From NCBI GenBank assembly GCA_020723345.1, contig DYJA01000010.1:1-64000 (forward strand): DNA of 64,000 bases, given 5' to 3'. The notes under the pieces were generated by a model. It made no database searches. It worked only from the letters and a program-made list of their open reading frames with translations, and was not told where the DNA came from. Of the stretch, positions 1 to 9,005 are shown in pieces. The translations under genes and the position numbers were made by a program. Origin of the DNA: Candidatus Aquidulcis sp. GTDB taxonomy: Bacteria > Chloroflexota > Anaerolineae > UBA4142. Within the stretch, counting starts at the first letter, position 1; every line of letters begins with the position of its first letter.

Positions 1-74
1 AAGGCGAGCGCTTTGCGATTCGCGAAGGTGGACGCACGGTCGGTTCGGGCGTCATCACGAAGATCATGGAATAG
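1..74 (+). CDS. tuf: Elongation factor Tu, C-terminal end (partial)
   Basis: The first 24 codons visible here, from base 3, read [16 protein letters not shown] then VITKIME and a TAG stop. This is the hallmark C-terminus of EF-Tu, the GTPase that delivers aminoacyl-tRNA to the ribosome. The rest of the gene lies upstream of the window. tuf directly before rpsJ is the usual end of a str operon. The stop codon is also the first bases of a micro-tandem repeat array. Confidence 0.93.
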   Translation, partial: GERFAIREGGRTVGSGVITKIME

Positions 75-139
75 TCAACAGTCAACAGTAAACAGTGAAC
101 AGTCCACTGTTGACTGTTCACTGCGCACTGTTCACTGTA
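73..139. repeat. Inverted micro-tandem array, tuf/rpsJ gap
   Basis: A left arm of 7-bp units (CAGTCAA, CAGTCAA, CAGTAAA, CAGTGAA) is followed by a right arm built from the reverse complement (ACTGTTGACTGTTCACTG). The transcript could fold into a long imperfect hairpin. It starts in the tuf stop codon and ends 11 bp before the rpsJ start. Confidence 0.85.
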
Positions 140-150
140 TTGGGGAGATT

Positions 151-459
151 ATGGCTCGACAAAAGATTCGCATTCAACTCAAGGGGTACGATCATCGCGT
201 GCTCGATCAATCGGCGAAACAGATCGTCGAAACGGCGGAACGCACCGGCGCGGCAGTCGTCGGACCGATTCCGCTGCCGACCAAGATCGAAAAGTTCACG
301 GTGCAGCGCGCGACGTACATCGACAAGGACTCGCGGGATCAATTCGAAATTCGCACGCACAAACGCTTGATCGACGTACTCGAGCCCTCCTCAAAGACGA
401 TTGACACGCTGATGCGTTTGAATTTGCCCGCCGGCGTGGATATTGAAATCAAACTGTAA
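151..459 (+). CDS. rpsJ: Small ribosomal subunit protein S10
   Basis: 102 residues, the usual S10 length, starting [15 protein letters not shown] and containing the family stretch [15 protein letters not shown]10 sits in the head of the 30S subunit and also acts as NusE in transcription antitermination. The reading frame is open upstream, but the ATG at 151 follows a GGGGAG ribosome binding site and gives the canonical N-terminus. First gene of the S10 block. Confidence 0.97.
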   Translation: MARQKIRIQLKGYDHRVLDQSAKQIVETAERTGAAVVGPIPLPTKIEKFTVQRATYIDKDSRDQFEIRTHKRLIDVLEPSSKTIDTLMRLNLPAGVDIEIKL

Positions 460-462
460 TAA

Positions 463-575
463 GGCGGCAGAAGGCAGAAGAAATTAGAAGGCAAAGAAGA
501 GAATAAGGCGAAGAAGGCACAGGTCGCCCTCTCTGCCCTATTCGCCCTCTATGACTTCTCCAGCCATCTAATCCC
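463..575. repeat. Purine/pyrimidine inverted micro-repeat, rpsJ/rplC gap
   Basis: The left half is purine-rich and repeats GAAGGC and AGAAGG units. The right half is pyrimidine-rich with GCCCTCT and TTCGCCCTC units, so the two halves can pair imperfectly. A very similar purine/pyrimidine array lies at 55849-55972. Confidence 0.75.
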
Positions 576-588
576 CTCTGAGGTTACT

Positions 589-1251
589 ATGGCAGAAGGA
601 CTGCTCGGCAAAAAAGTCGGGATGGCTCGCGTCTACAATGACAAGGGCGAAATCATTCCGGTCACGGTATTGGAAGTGGGACCGTGTTTTGTAACGCAAG
701 TCAAATCGCCGGAGACGGACGGTTATAGCGCGATTCAAATGGGCTTTGGCGAAACGCGCCATCTCAACAAGCCCGCGCGCGGTCATCTCAAGCAAGCCCC
801 CGCGCTCAAATATTTGCGCGAGGTTCGCACCGGCAACATCGCGAATTATCAACTCGGACAAAAATTGAACGTCGGTCTGTTCAATGCCGGCGATTTGGTG
901 GACGTGTCCGGCGTTTCGAAAGGTAAAGGACACGCGGGCGTGATCAAGCGCCATCATTTCAAGGGCGGCAAGAAAACGCATGGGCAGTCCGACCGGATGC
1001 GCGCGCCCGGTTCGAGCGGCGCGACCACCACGCCCGGGCGTGTGCTCAAGGGCATGCGCGGCGCGGGTCAACTCGGCAACAAGAACGCGACCGTGTTGAA
1101 TCTCGAAGTCGTGCGAGTGGATCAGGAACGCAACTTGCTCGCGATCAAAGGCACCGTGCCCGGCGCGAAAGGCAACGTCGTGTTCGTCCGCAAAGCGCGC
1201 AAGGAAAAGAAGGTAGTGAAAGCGCAGCCGACCGCGAAGAAGGGCAAATAG
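589..1251 (+). CDS. rplC: Large ribosomal subunit protein L3
   Basis: 220 residues, typical of bacterial L3, an early-binding 23S rRNA protein that reaches toward the peptidyl transferase centre. It opens MAEGLLGKKVGMARVYND and carries the conserved KGKGHAGVIKRHHFKGG and HGQSDRMRAPGSSG segments, including the glutamine methylated in other bacteria. The ATG follows TCTGAGG. The lysine-rich tail (KKVVKAQPTAKKGK) is a little longer than usual. Confidence 0.97.
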   Translation: MAEGLLGKKVGMARVYNDKGEIIPVTVLEVGPCFVTQVKSPETDGYSAIQMGFGETRHLNKPARGHLKQAPALKYLREVRTGNIANYQLGQKLNVGLFNAGDLVDVSGVSKGKGHAGVIKRHHFKGGKKTHGQSDRMRAPGSSGATTTPGRVLKGMRGAGQLGNKNATVLNLEVVRVDQERNLLAIKGTVPGAKGNVVFVRKARKEKKVVKAQPTAKKGK

Positions 1252-1330
1252 TCAATCGGTCAATCAGTAATCAGTGTTCAGTATTTGGACTCGTTTCTGA
1301 TCGCCTGATTGCCCGATTGCCCAATTGACT
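1250..1330. repeat. Inverted micro-tandem array, rplC/rplD gap
   Basis: The left arm (GTCAATCG GTCAATCA GTAATCA) begins inside the rplC TAG stop. The right arm (CCTGATTG CCCGATTG CCCAATTG) is its imperfect reverse complement. Units are 7-8 bp. Confidence 0.85.
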
Positions 1331-1345
1331 CGACGGAGTTTGATG

Positions 1346-1969
1346 ATGCAAGTACCACTCTACAACCAAGCCGGTCAACAGATTGGCACAACTGAATTGC
1401 GCGACGATATTTTTGCGATTGAGCCGAACAAGCCGGTGATGCACCAGGCGCTCGTCCGCCAACTTGCCAACGCGCGGCAAGGCAACGCCGACACGAAGAC
1501 GCGCGCCGAGGTGGCGGGCGGCGGCGGGAAACCCTGGCGCCAAAAAGGCACCGGGCGCGCGCGCCAAGGTTCCACACGCTCGCCGCAATTTCGGCACGGC
1601 GGCGTCGTCTTTGGACCCACGCCGCGCTCGTACGAGCAAAAGATGCCGCTCAAGATGCGCCGACTCGCGCTGCGCTCCGCCTTGTCCGCCAAAGCCGCAG
1701 AGGGGCAAATTCGCGTCGTGGACGATTTGAAATTCGATACGCCCAAGACGCGCGAAATGGAAAATGTTCTCGGCGGCTTGCAGGTTCAAGCGTCCGCGCT
1801 GATCGTTCTGCCGGAAGCGAACACGGGCGTCCAAAAATCGGCGGCGAATATTCCCGACGTGAAAACACTGCACGCGCATTATTTGAACGTGCGCGATTTG
1901 CTCGGCTATGACTTTCTCGTTCTGCCGCTCGGTGCGGTCAAAGTCATTGAGAGCTATCTCGGACAATAG
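1346..1969 (+). CDS. rplD: Large ribosomal subunit protein L4
   Basis: 207 residues from the chosen start. L4 lines the peptide exit tunnel, and in E. coli it also represses the S10 operon. The basic tunnel loop is clear: GGGGKPWRQKGTGRARQGS followed by RSPQFRHGGVVFGP. Tandem ATGs lie at 1343 and 1346; the second sits 7 nt from the GGAG at 1335-1338 and is preferred. An in-frame TTG further upstream is unlikely. Confidence 0.96.
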   Translation: MQVPLYNQAGQQIGTTELRDDIFAIEPNKPVMHQALVRQLANARQGNADTKTRAEVAGGGGKPWRQKGTGRARQGSTRSPQFRHGGVVFGPTPRSYEQKMPLKMRRLALRSALSAKAAEGQIRVVDDLKFDTPKTREMENVLGGLQVQASALIVLPEANTGVQKSAANIPDVKTLHAHYLNVRDLLGYDFLVLPLGAVKVIESYLGQ

Positions 1970-2060
1970 TCAATTGGGCAATCGGTAATCGGTCAATCAG
2001 TCAACCAGTTCCCAATTGACTGATCGCCTGATTGCCTAATTGACCAGTCGCCTGATTGAC
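1967..2060. repeat. Inverted micro-tandem array, rplD/rplW gap
   Basis: It starts at the rplD TAG stop with AGTCAATTGG and GCAATCGG units and ends with CTGATTGCC and TAATTGACC units that are the reverse complement. This is the same architecture as the rplC/rplD gap with related but not identical units. Confidence 0.85.
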
Positions 2061-2073
2061 GAATGGGGTTACG

Positions 2074-2361
2074 ATGCATCTCTATGAAATTTTGAAACGA
2101 CCACTGACAACCGAAAAGACGACTGACATGAAAGATAATTTGCGGCAATACGCGTTCGAAGTTGATCTGCGCGCGACGAAACCGCAGGTCAAGGAAGCCG
2201 TCGAAAAAGCGTTCAACGTGCAAGTCATGAGTGTGAACGTGATGCGAATGTCGCGCAAGCGCCGCCACTACGGTCGCCGCATCTCGTACAAGCCGACGTG
2301 GAAAAAAGCGATTGTCAGAATTCCGGGCAATCAACGCATTGAACTGTTCGAGGGTGTGTAA
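2074..2361 (+). CDS. rplW: Large ribosomal subunit protein L23
   Basis: 95 residues. L23 sits at the tunnel exit and docks SRP and trigger factor. [18 protein letters not shown] is the classical N-terminus, and the ATG lies after TGGGG at 2064-2068. An in-frame upstream ATG (2056) falls within the repeat array and is rejected. The stop is separated by only 2 nt from rplB, so the two are probably translationally coupled. Confidence 0.96.
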   Translation: MHLYEILKRPLTTEKTTDMKDNLRQYAFEVDLRATKPQVKEAVEKAFNVQVMSVNVMRMSRKRRHYGRRISYKPTWKKAIVRIPGNQRIELFEGV

Positions 2362-2363
2362 TC

Positions 2364-3194
2364 ATGGGCATCAAAATCTATAAACCCACGTCGGCGGGCC
2401 GCCGCAATATGACCACTCCGACGTTCGAAGAAATTACCAAAAAGACGCCGGAGAAATCACTACTGGTCACGTTGAAGCGACAAGCCGGGCGCAACAATCA
2501 AGGTCGCATCACCGTACGCCATCACGGCGGCGGCAATCGCCCCAAATATCGCGTCGTTGATTTCCGCCGCGAGAAAATCGGCGTCCCCGCGAAGGTTGTC
2601 GCGATTGAGTACGATCCGAATCGCACGGCGCGCATTGCGCTCTTGCACTATGCCGATGGCGAAAAACGCTACATTCTCGCGCCTGTCGGTCTGGTCGTCG
2701 GCGATACGATTCTCTCCGGCACGAACGCCGAAATCAAACCCGGCAACACTTTGCCGATCACCGCGATTCCGGTCGGCACGATGATCCACAACGTCGAATT
2801 GCAAAAAGGCAAAGGCGGACAACTCGCGCGTTCGGCGGGGACTGCCGCGCAGTTGATGGCGAAGGAAGGCAAGTACGCGCAAGTGCGCTTACCCTCCGGC
2901 GAAGTGCGCTACGTCAGCGTCGAATGTATGGCGACGATCGGTTCGATTGGCAATTCCGAATGGAACACGATCAAACTCGGCAAAGCCGGACGGAAACGCC
3001 ACATGGGCTGGCGTCCGACGGTGCGCGGCGCGGTGATGAGCCCGCGCGATCACCCGCACGGCGGTGGTGAAGGTAAAGTCGGCGTCGGGTTGCCCGGACC
3101 AAAGACGCCGTGGGGCAAGCCCGCGCTCGGCAAAAAGACGCGCCGCCGCAAATACACGGATCGTTTCATCGTCAAAGGTCGGGGCAAAAAATAG
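2364..3194 (+). CDS. rplB: Large ribosomal subunit protein L2
   Basis: 276 residues, full length. L2 is needed for 50S assembly, subunit joining and peptidyl transfer. The conserved [15 protein letters not shown] motif containing the critical histidine is near residue 230, and the basic C-terminus ends FIVKGRGKK. It begins 2 nt after rplW. Confidence 0.98.
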   Translation: MGIKIYKPTSAGRRNMTTPTFEEITKKTPEKSLLVTLKRQAGRNNQGRITVRHHGGGNRPKYRVVDFRREKIGVPAKVVAIEYDPNRTARIALLHYADGEKRYILAPVGLVVGDTILSGTNAEIKPGNTLPITAIPVGTMIHNVELQKGKGGQLARSAGTAAQLMAKEGKYAQVRLPSGEVRYVSVECMATIGSIGNSEWNTIKLGKAGRKRHMGWRPTVRGAVMSPRDHPHGGGEGKVGVGLPGPKTPWGKPALGKKTRRRKYTDRFIVKGRGKK

Positions 3195-3298
3195 GCAATC
3201 GGTCAACTAGGCAATCAGTCAACCAGTCAACTTGGAATTCGAACACTGAACACTGATTCCCGATTGACTAGTTGCCTGATCACTGATTGACTGATTAC
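3192..3298. repeat. Inverted micro-tandem array, rplB/rpsS gap
   Basis: From the rplB TAG stop: GCAATCGG, TCAACTAG, GCAATCAG, TCAACCAG units, then a spacer with GAACACTGAACACTG, then CGATTGACTAG, TTGCCTGATC, ACTGATTGACTG. The flanks pair imperfectly. Confidence 0.82.
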
Positions 3299-3307
3299 GG
3301 GGGTTTT

Positions 3308-3634
3308 ATGGGTCGCTCGCTGAAAAAGGGACCGTTTGTACAACCGAAATTATTGAAACGCATCGAGCAGATGAACAAGGCAGGCGAAAAGCGCGTGCTG
3401 AAAACCTGGTCGCGCGCGTCCGTCGTCTTCCCGCAAATGGTGGGACATACGATTGCCGTCCACGATGGTCGCCGCCACGTCCCGATCTACGTCACCGAAA
3501 ATATGGTCGGACACCGGCTGGGTGAATTCGCGCCGACGCGCCATTTCCGCGGTCACTCGACCAAGGAAAAAGCGGCGGAAGCCGCGGCCGCCGCGCCTAC
3601 GCCCGCCGCGCTCGCAAAAGGTCAAGGGAGTTGA
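3308..3634 (+). CDS. rpsS: Small ribosomal subunit protein S19
   Basis: 108 residues, about 15 longer than E. coli S19 because of an Ala-rich tail ([18 protein letters not shown]). The core is canonical: [19 protein letters not shown] and later [17 protein letters not shown]19 contacts tRNA and the S13 region in the 30S head. The ATG at 3308 fits the family start; the frame is open 7 codons further upstream. Confidence 0.96.
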   Translation: MGRSLKKGPFVQPKLLKRIEQMNKAGEKRVLKTWSRASVVFPQMVGHTIAVHDGRRHVPIYVTENMVGHRLGEFAPTRHFRGHSTKEKAAEAAAAAPTPAALAKGQGS

Positions 3635-3636
3635 GC

Positions 3637-3996
3637 ATGGCGGAGTATCAGGAAATCACCGGCGTTGCGAAATATATTCGCATGTCGCCGCGCAAAGTGC
3701 GCCTCGTCGCCGATTTGGTGCGCGGCAAGCGCGTCGACGACGCCATCGGCATTTTGAAGATGACGCCGAAGGAAGCCGCGCGCGCGGTCGAAAAAGCGGT
3801 GAACGCCGCCGCGTCGAACGCGACGAACAACTATGGCTTGGTGCGCGAAGATTTGTACGTCACGACGATTTACGCCGACGAAGGACCCACTTTGAAACGC
3901 ATGAAAGCCGGCGCGCGTGGTCGTTATAAACCGATTCTGAAACGTTCGGCGCACATCACCGTCGGCGTCGCGGAACGCGCGGCGAAGGAGTCATAA
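3637..3996 (+). CDS. rplV: Large ribosomal subunit protein L22
   Basis: 119 residues. L22 lines the exit tunnel opposite L4. The family core GVAKYIRMSPRKVRLVADLVRGK is at residues 9-31 and the basic hairpin GPTLKRMKAGARGRYKPILKRSAHI near the C-terminus. The ATG at 3637 is 2 nt past the rpsS stop and follows GGGAG. Confidence 0.96.
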   Translation: MAEYQEITGVAKYIRMSPRKVRLVADLVRGKRVDDAIGILKMTPKEAARAVEKAVNAAASNATNNYGLVREDLYVTTIYADEGPTLKRMKAGARGRYKPILKRSAHITVGVAERAAKES

Positions 3997-4703
3997 TGGG
4001 ACGAAAAATTCATCCGTACGGATTTCGACTCGGCATTATCAAGGATTGGCGTTCCAAGTGGTACAACGCCGATAAAAAGATTTACGCGGCGCAGTTGAAA
4101 GAAGATATGGCGATCCGCAAGTTGGTGCGCGCCAAAGTCGGACACGCCGGAATCGCGGATATTCGCATCGAACGATTCCCGAAGCAAGTGACGATTTACG
4201 TACACACGGCAAAGCCCGGCATCATCATCGGGCGCAAAGGCGCGAGCGTCAACCAACTCCGCAAAGATTTGGAAGAATTGACGAAGCAAAAGATCAAATT
4301 AGAAGTGATCGAAGTCGACCGACCGGAATCGGATGCGTACCTCGTCGCCGAGAGCATTTGCCAGCAGATGGAAAAGCGCATTTCGCACAAGCGCGCGATG
4401 AAGCAAGCGATGACGCGCGCGATGCGCGGCGGCGCGCTCGGCATCAAGATCACTGCGGGCGGTCGCCTCGCCGGTTCGGAAATGGCGCGCCGCGAAATGG
4501 TCAAAGACGGTCGCATTCCGCTGAATACGCTGCGCGCGGATATTGATTACGCGCGTCGCGAGGCGCTGACGACCTATGGCAAGATTGGCGTCAAGGTTTG
4601 GATTTACAAAGGCGAAGTGATGCCCGAACAGCGCAAGCAGGAAATTTTGAAACAGATCGAAGCGGCGGCGCGCCAAGCCGAAGCCGCGGCGGGAGAGTCG
4701 TAA
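3996..4703 (+). CDS. rpsC: Small ribosomal subunit protein S3
   Basis: 235 residues. The KH RNA-binding domain is marked by [15 protein letters not shown], and the C-terminal domain by [21 protein letters not shown] and the [19 protein letters not shown] segment. S3 forms part of the mRNA entry site and helicase. Its ATG shares one base with the rplV stop (TAATG), indicating coupled translation. Confidence 0.97.
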   Translation: MGRKIHPYGFRLGIIKDWRSKWYNADKKIYAAQLKEDMAIRKLVRAKVGHAGIADIRIERFPKQVTIYVHTAKPGIIIGRKGASVNQLRKDLEELTKQKIKLEVIEVDRPESDAYLVAESICQQMEKRISHKRAMKQAMTRAMRGGALGIKITAGGRLAGSEMARREMVKDGRIPLNTLRADIDYARREALTTYGKIGVKVWIYKGEVMPEQRKQEILKQIEAAARQAEAAAGES

Positions 4704-4704
4704 T

Positions 4705-5124
4705 ATGTTGATGCCCAAACGTGTCAAGTACCGCAAGCAACATCGCGGACGCATGAAAGGGACCGAAACGCGCGGCGTCACGCTCGATTTCGGCGATTAT
4801 GGCTTGCAGGCGCTCGAACCGTGCTGGATGACCAGCCGCCAGATCGAAGCCGCGCGCCGCGCCGTCGTCCGGTTCGTCAAACGCGGCGGCAAGTTGTGGA
4901 TTCGCGTTTTTCCCGATCACTCGGTCACGATCAAAGGCGCGGAAACGCGCATGGGTGGCGGCAAGGGCGCGCCCGATCACTGGGTCGCCGTCGTCAAACC
5001 GGGCCGCGTCATTTTTGAAATCGGCGGTGTGAAAGAAGACACCGCGCGCGAAGCGATGCGCCTCGCGGCGTACAAATTGCCGATCCGCACGCAGTTCATC
5101 GCGAGGATGGAGGCGCAGGCATGA
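4705..5124 (+). CDS. rplP: Large ribosomal subunit protein L16
   Basis: 139 residues. L16 helps position A-site tRNA in the 50S subunit. It starts [19 protein letters not shown] and carries [22 protein letters not shown]. The ATG at 4705 follows GGGAG and lies 1 nt after the rpsC stop; an alternative ATG two codons later cannot be excluded. Confidence 0.97.
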   Translation: MLMPKRVKYRKQHRGRMKGTETRGVTLDFGDYGLQALEPCWMTSRQIEAARRAVVRFVKRGGKLWIRVFPDHSVTIKGAETRMGGGKGAPDHWVAVVKPGRVIFEIGGVKEDTAREAMRLAAYKLPIRTQFIARMEAQA

Positions 5125-5330
5125 AGACCACGCAACTTCGGACGATGGATGACGCCGCGCTGAAAAAACAGATGGACGATCTGTACCATGAATTGTTCAA
5201 CCTGCGCTTTCAGCGCGCGGCGGGACAAATGCCCAACTTTAATCGCCTGACCCAGGTCAAGCGCGACATCGCGCGCGTCAAGACTATATTGCGCGAACGG
5301 GTGGGCGCACAGGAGGCACAGGCGAAATGA
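5121..5330 (+). CDS. rpmC: Large ribosomal subunit protein L29
   Basis: 69 residues, a two-helix protein at the tunnel exit next to L23. The family signature is [32 protein letters not shown]. The ATG overlaps the rplP stop by 4 bp (ATGA), typical of reinitiation. Confidence 0.95.
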   Translation: MKTTQLRTMDDAALKKQMDDLYHELFNLRFQRAAGQMPNFNRLTQVKRDIARVKTILRERVGAQEAQAK

Positions 5331-5755
5331 AAGAACGGCGCAAAGTAATGCAAGGTCGCGTGGTCAGCGACAAGATGCTCAAGACCGTCATTGTCGAAAT
5401 CGAATCCACCTACACGCATCCGCTGTACGGCAAAGTGGTGCGCCGCGCCAATCGCTTTAAGGCGCACAACGCGGAACCTGTCGTCGCCAAACGAGGCGAT
5501 TTGGTTAAGATCATCGAAGCGCGCCCGTACTCGCACGAAAAGCGCTGGCGCGTGAGCGAGATCGTTCAACGCGGCATCGTCGTCGAAGAAATTCGCGAGA
5601 AGGAATTGGAAGAACTGCGCGCGAAGGAAGAGGCGGATCGCGCCGCGCGCCGCGCGGAAGAAGAACGCCGCGCCGCCGAACGCTTGGCGAAACTCGCGGG
5701 CGAAGAAGAACCCACCGAAGCCGCTGCCGAACCGGCAGAAAGTGAGGCGGCATGA
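5327..5755 (+). CDS. rpsQ: Small ribosomal subunit protein S17 with long acidic-helical tail
   Basis: 142 residues against about 85 in most bacteria. Residues 1-82 are a normal S17 OB-fold ([47 protein letters not shown]). Residues 90-142 form a charged Glu/Arg/Ala-rich helix ending in a Glu/Pro/Ala tail. S17 binds 16S rRNA helices 7 and 11; the role of the tail is unknown. The start overlaps rpmC by 4 bp and the stop overlaps rplN by 4 bp. Confidence 0.95.
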   Translation: MKERRKVMQGRVVSDKMLKTVIVEIESTYTHPLYGKVVRRANRFKAHNAEPVVAKRGDLVKIIEARPYSHEKRWRVSEIVQRGIVVEEIREKELEELRAKEEADRAARRAEEERRAAERLAKLAGEEEPTEAAAEPAESEAA

Positions 5756-6123
5756 TTCAGACATCTACCCGTCTCGTCGTCGCCGATAACACCGGCGCGC
5801 GCGAGGTGATGTGTATCCGCGTGATGGGCGGCGGCAATCGCAAGTCCGGCGGCGTGGGCGATATTATCGTCGCCGCCGTCAAGTCCGCGATTCCGACCAG
5901 CACCGTCAAAAAAGGCGAAGTCGTCCGCGCGGTGATCGTCCGCACGTCGAAAGAGTATGGTCGCCGCGATGGATCGTACATTCGCTTTGACGACAACGCA
6001 GCGGTCATTCTCGAAACCGATTCGACCAATCCGAAAGGGACGCGCATCTTTGGTCCCGTCGCGCGCGAACTGCGCGACAAGGGCTTTATGAAAATCGTGT
6101 CGCTTGCGCCGGAAGTTTTGTAG
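5752..6123 (+). CDS. rplN: Large ribosomal subunit protein L14
   Basis: 123 residues, standard length. [27 protein letters not shown] is diagnostic. L14 is at the subunit interface and is the target of the silencing factor RsfS. The start overlaps rpsQ by 4 bp. A perfect palindrome follows the stop. Confidence 0.97.
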   Translation: MIQTSTRLVVADNTGAREVMCIRVMGGGNRKSGGVGDIIVAAVKSAIPTSTVKKGEVVRAVIVRTSKEYGRRDGSYIRFDDNAAVILETDSTNPKGTRIFGPVARELRDKGFMKIVSLAPEVL

Positions 6124-6144
6124 GACAATTTTGTAAAATTGTCC
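6123..6144. repeat. Short palindrome, family B copy 1
   Basis: Perfect inverted repeat GGACAATTTT / GT / AAAATTGTCC directly after the rplN stop. It belongs to a family recurring at 13117-13140, 32809-32832, 37988-38013 and 44313-44338, each close to a gene boundary. Confidence 0.85.
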
Positions 6145-6158
6145 AACACGGAGTTTTG

Positions 6159-6473
6159 ATGAACAAGATTCGTAAAGGCGATACCGTCCAAGTGATGGCG
6201 GGCAATGATCGCGGCAAAAAAGGCGAAGTCCACAGCATCTCGCCGAAAGATGGGACCGTGATCGTCGCCGGTATCAATTTGGTAAAAAAGCATCAAAAGC
6301 GCACCGGCAACGTTCGGACGCAAGCCGGCATCATCGAACGCGAAGGACCGCTGCCGCTCGCCAACGTCGCGTTGGTGTGCAAGAATTGCGGCAAACCCGC
6401 GCGCATCGGCTTTGCCGATGCCGCCGGCAAGAAAACCCGCAAGTGTCGCGAGTGCGGACAATTCATTGATTAG
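6159..6473 (+). CDS. rplX: Large ribosomal subunit protein L24
   Basis: 104 residues. L24 initiates 50S assembly. The KOW motif is at residues 5-30 (KGDTVQVMAGNDRGKKGEV). The C-terminus holds four cysteines in two CxxC pairs (CKNCGK and CRECGQ), a zinc-ribbon form found in part of the bacterial L24 family. The ATG at 6159 follows ACGGAG; the in-frame TTG just before is not needed. Confidence 0.96.
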   Translation: MNKIRKGDTVQVMAGNDRGKKGEVHSISPKDGTVIVAGINLVKKHQKRTGNVRTQAGIIEREGPLPLANVALVCKNCGKPARIGFADAAGKKTRKCRECGQFID

Positions 6474-6546
6474 AAACTGGAAATTGGAAGTTGGAAATTA
6501 GATCAGCGCGTCCAACCTCTAACATCTAACCTCCAACATCCAGACA
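6474..6546. repeat. Inverted micro-tandem array, rplX/rplE gap
   Basis: The left arm repeats ATTGGAAG / TTGGAAAT units. The right arm has CCAACCTCTAAC / ATCTAACCTCC / AACATCC units that pair with it. Nearly the same units recur at 13274-13352. Confidence 0.8.
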
Positions 6547-6556
6547 CGAGGTAGAA

Positions 6557-7225
6557 ATGGCAAAGCCAGAACAGGCGGCAAAGCCAGAGCAAAAGAAAGA
6601 ACCCAAAGGCGCGAAAGGCGCGCCGCCGCCAGAACAAAAAGAGAAAAAAGGCGCAGCCGGGAAAAGAGCAAAGTCCGCCACGATACCGCGCTTGAAAGAG
6701 CGCTATCGCAAAGAAATCTTGCCGGCGTTGATGCGCGAATTCGGGTACCAAAACGTGATGCAAGCGCCGCGCGTCAATAAAGTCGTCGTCAATATCGGCG
6801 TGGGTGAAGCGATTGGCAACGCGAAAACGCTCGACGGCGCGGTGAAGGACTTGACGGCGATTGCCGGGCAAAAGCCGTTCGTCCGCAAAGCCAAAAAATC
6901 GATTGCGACGTTCAAACTGCGCGAAGGCATGCCCATCGGCTTGATGGTGACTCTGCGCGGCGATACGATGTACTACTTTTTGGATCGCTTGATGAACATC
7001 GCACTGCCGCGCACGCGCGATTTTCGCGGCGTGTCGCGCGACGCGTTCGACGGGCGCGGCAATTACACCCTGGGACTGCGCGAGCAATTGATTTTCCCGG
7101 AAATTGATTACGATACGATTGATAAAGTGCGCGGGATGGAAGTGAGCATCGTCACTTCCGCCAAAAACGACGAAGAAGGTCGGCGTTTGCTCCAAATGAT
7201 GGGCATGCCGTTCCGGGCGCCGTAA
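6557..7225 (+). CDS. rplE: Large ribosomal subunit protein L5 with N-terminal extension
   Basis: 222 residues, about 40 more than usual. Residues 1-43 are Lys/Glu/Pro/Ala-rich with no fold visible. From residue 44 it is a normal L5 ([19 protein letters not shown], then [14 protein letters not shown] and [19 protein letters not shown]). L5 binds 5S rRNA and contacts P-site tRNA. GAGG precedes the ATG at 6557, supporting the long start. Confidence 0.95.
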   Translation: MAKPEQAAKPEQKKEPKGAKGAPPPEQKEKKGAAGKRAKSATIPRLKERYRKEILPALMREFGYQNVMQAPRVNKVVVNIGVGEAIGNAKTLDGAVKDLTAIAGQKPFVRKAKKSIATFKLREGMPIGLMVTLRGDTMYYFLDRLMNIALPRTRDFRGVSRDAFDGRGNYTLGLREQLIFPEIDYDTIDKVRGMEVSIVTSAKNDEEGRRLLQMMGMPFRAP

Positions 7226-7239
7226 GCGAGGAGGATTGC

Positions 7240-7422
7240 GTGGCAAAAAAGTCAATGATCAATCGAGAATTACATCGCAAGTATCCTAATCGCGTGCGCA
7301 ACCGCTGTACGTTGTGCGGTCGCCCGCGCGGATACATCCGCCGGTTCAAACTGTGCCGAATTTGTTTTCGACGTGAAGCGCTGGAGGGACACATCCCCGG
7401 CGTGACCAAGTCGAGTTGGTAG
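7240..7422 (+). CDS. rpsN: Small ribosomal subunit protein S14, zinc type
   Basis: 60 residues, the short zinc-binding form, with [22 protein letters not shown] supplying the CxxC...CxxC site. It starts with GTG at 7240 after a strong GAGGAGG. S14 sits in the 30S head. Confidence 0.96.
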   Translation: MAKKSMINRELHRKYPNRVRNRCTLCGRPRGYIRRFKLCRICFRREALEGHIPGVTKSSW

Positions 7423-7430
7423 TCGCGCTA

Positions 7431-7513
7431 TCTGTCATTTCGAGGCGCGTCTCGCGCCGAGAAATCTCATCCAAGGTTGCCGCGATTTCTCGCTCCGCTC
7501 GAAATGACAATTG
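7431..7513. repeat. Palindromic dispersed repeat, rpsN/rpsH gap
   Basis: The ends TGTCATTTCGAG and CTCGAAATGACA are inverted, with GAGAAATCTC and GATTTCTCGCTCCGC inside. Related blocks with TCATTTCGAG or CTCCGCTGCGCTCCG occur at 34734-34790 and 58338-58385. It looks like a mobile palindromic element. Confidence 0.75.
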
Positions 7514-7555
7514 GTTCGAAAGAATCTCCAGTTGGTTGGTAAGGAGTAGGGACTA

Positions 7556-7951
7556 ATGGTAAACGATCCCATCGCCGATATGCTCGCCCGATTACGCAAT
7601 GCGGCCGAGATCAAACATCCGCAGGTTTTGATGCCTGCCTCGAAATTGCGTGTGGCTGTCGCCAAGATTTTGAAAGACGAAGGGTACATCGAGAAACTCG
7701 AAGTCACCAAAGACAAGCCGCAACCGTTCTTGCGCGTGTGGCTACGCTACGACACTCAGAAAAAGCCGATCCTGAGCGGCGTCCGCCGCGTCTCCAAACC
7801 CGGACGACGCGTCTACGCCGGCAAGACCGACATTCCCTGGGTGCGCCACGGCTTGGGCGTCGCGATCGTTTCGACGACGCGCGGCGTGATGACCGGGACG
7901 CGCGCCAAGCGCATGGGGCTGGGCGGCGAAATCTTGTGCTACGTCTGGTAA
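7556..7951 (+). CDS. rpsH: Small ribosomal subunit protein S8
   Basis: 131 residues. S8 is a primary 16S rRNA binder and the translational repressor of spc genes in E. coli. It opens MVNDPIADMLARLRNA and ends with the GVMTGTRAKRMGLGGEILCYVW signature. The start follows AAGGAG. Confidence 0.97.
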   Translation: MVNDPIADMLARLRNAAEIKHPQVLMPASKLRVAVAKILKDEGYIEKLEVTKDKPQPFLRVWLRYDTQKKPILSGVRRVSKPGRRVYAGKTDIPWVRHGLGVAIVSTTRGVMTGTRAKRMGLGGEILCYVW

Positions 7952-7964
7952 ATCGGAGGATTGA

Positions 7965-8519
7965 ATGTCGCGAATTGGAAAAATGCCGGTCAAACTTCCG
8001 GCGGGCGTAAAAGCAAATATCGAAGGGTCGACGGTGACGATCAAGGGTCCGAAAGGTGAATTGAAACAAACCTTCGATTCGCAATTGAAGATCGAAGCGA
8101 AGGACGGACAAATCACGGTCGCGCCGCCGGACGCGCCGGGCTACGACGCGCTGCACGGCTTGACGCGCGCCTTGATCAACAACATGGTATTGGGCGTGAC
8201 CGAAGGTTACAAACGCAGTCTGGAGATCGAAGGCGTGGGCTATCGCGCGGAATTGCAGGGCAAGAATTTGGTGCTTGCCGTCGGCTTGTCGCACCAGATT
8301 ACCGTCGAACCGCCGCAAGGCATTACATTCGTCGTGGACAAGTCGCAACGCCTCTTCACGATTGAAGGCACGGACAAGCAACTCGTCGGCGAGATGGCGG
8401 CGAAGATTCGGAACATGCGTCCGCCCGAACCGTACAAAGGCAAAGGGATTCGCTATCAGGGCGAACGGATTCGCCGCAAAGCCGGTAAAGCGGGCAAGGT
8501 CGGTGCCGGAGCGAAGTAA
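7965..8519 (+). CDS. rplF: Large ribosomal subunit protein L6
   Basis: 184 residues. L6 lies near the factor-binding site of the 50S subunit. MSRIGKMPVKLPAGVK and the C-terminal RPPEPYKGKGIRYQGERIRRKAGKAGK are diagnostic. It follows rpsH by 13 bp with an AGGA ribosome binding site. Confidence 0.97.
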   Translation: MSRIGKMPVKLPAGVKANIEGSTVTIKGPKGELKQTFDSQLKIEAKDGQITVAPPDAPGYDALHGLTRALINNMVLGVTEGYKRSLEIEGVGYRAELQGKNLVLAVGLSHQITVEPPQGITFVVDKSQRLFTIEGTDKQLVGEMAAKIRNMRPPEPYKGKGIRYQGERIRRKAGKAGKVGAGAK

Positions 8520-8539
8520 GCGGCAGTGCGAGGAGCGCG

Positions 8540-8596
8540 TCCTGGTTTGTAGTATGCGCTTCAGCGCAAGAGAGCGCGATAAATCGCTCACTACGA
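8540..8596. repeat. Palindromic element, rplF/rplR gap
   Basis: GTTTGTAGT near 8548 and ACTACGAAC near 8590 form inverted ends, with GCGCTTCAGCGC and GAGCG...CGCTC nested inside. A fragment (GTTCGTAGTTGGCGATTTAGCGC) lies before map near 12334. Confidence 0.65.
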
Positions 8597-8637
8597 ACAA
8601 ACGCGCGCGGATATAATCGCGCGATAAGGAATGAACA

Positions 8638-9003
8638 ATGAAGACAATCGAAACTCATGTGCGCCGGGCGCGGCGACAACGCCGCGTGCGCGCCAAAGTC
8701 AAAGGCACGGCGGATCGTCCGCGTTTGAACGTGTTTCGCAGTTCGCGGCACATTTTCGCGCAAATCATCGACGACGCCAAAGGGCACACGCTCGTCGCGG
8801 CGTCGACGTTGGATCAAGAAGTGCGCGCACAAGCCGCGAGGCTGAAAAAAGCGGACGAGTCCAAAGCCGTCGGCAAATTGCTGGCGCAACGCGCGCTCGC
8901 CAAAGGATTGAAGCAGGTCGTGTTTGATCGCGGCGGTTATCAATATCACGGACGCGTCAAGGCGCTGGCAGATAGCGCGCGCGCCGGTGGATTGGAGTTT
9001 TAG
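8638..9003 (+). CDS. rplR: Large ribosomal subunit protein L18
   Basis: 121 residues. L18 binds 5S rRNA with L5. The core [20 protein letters not shown] and the ending [26 protein letters not shown] are typical. AAGGA precedes the ATG. Confidence 0.96.
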   Translation: MKTIETHVRRARRQRRVRAKVKGTADRPRLNVFRSSRHIFAQIIDDAKGHTLVAASTLDQEVRAQAARLKKADESKAVGKLLAQRALAKGLKQVVFDRGGYQYHGRVKALADSARAGGLEF

Positions 9004-9005
9004 TT

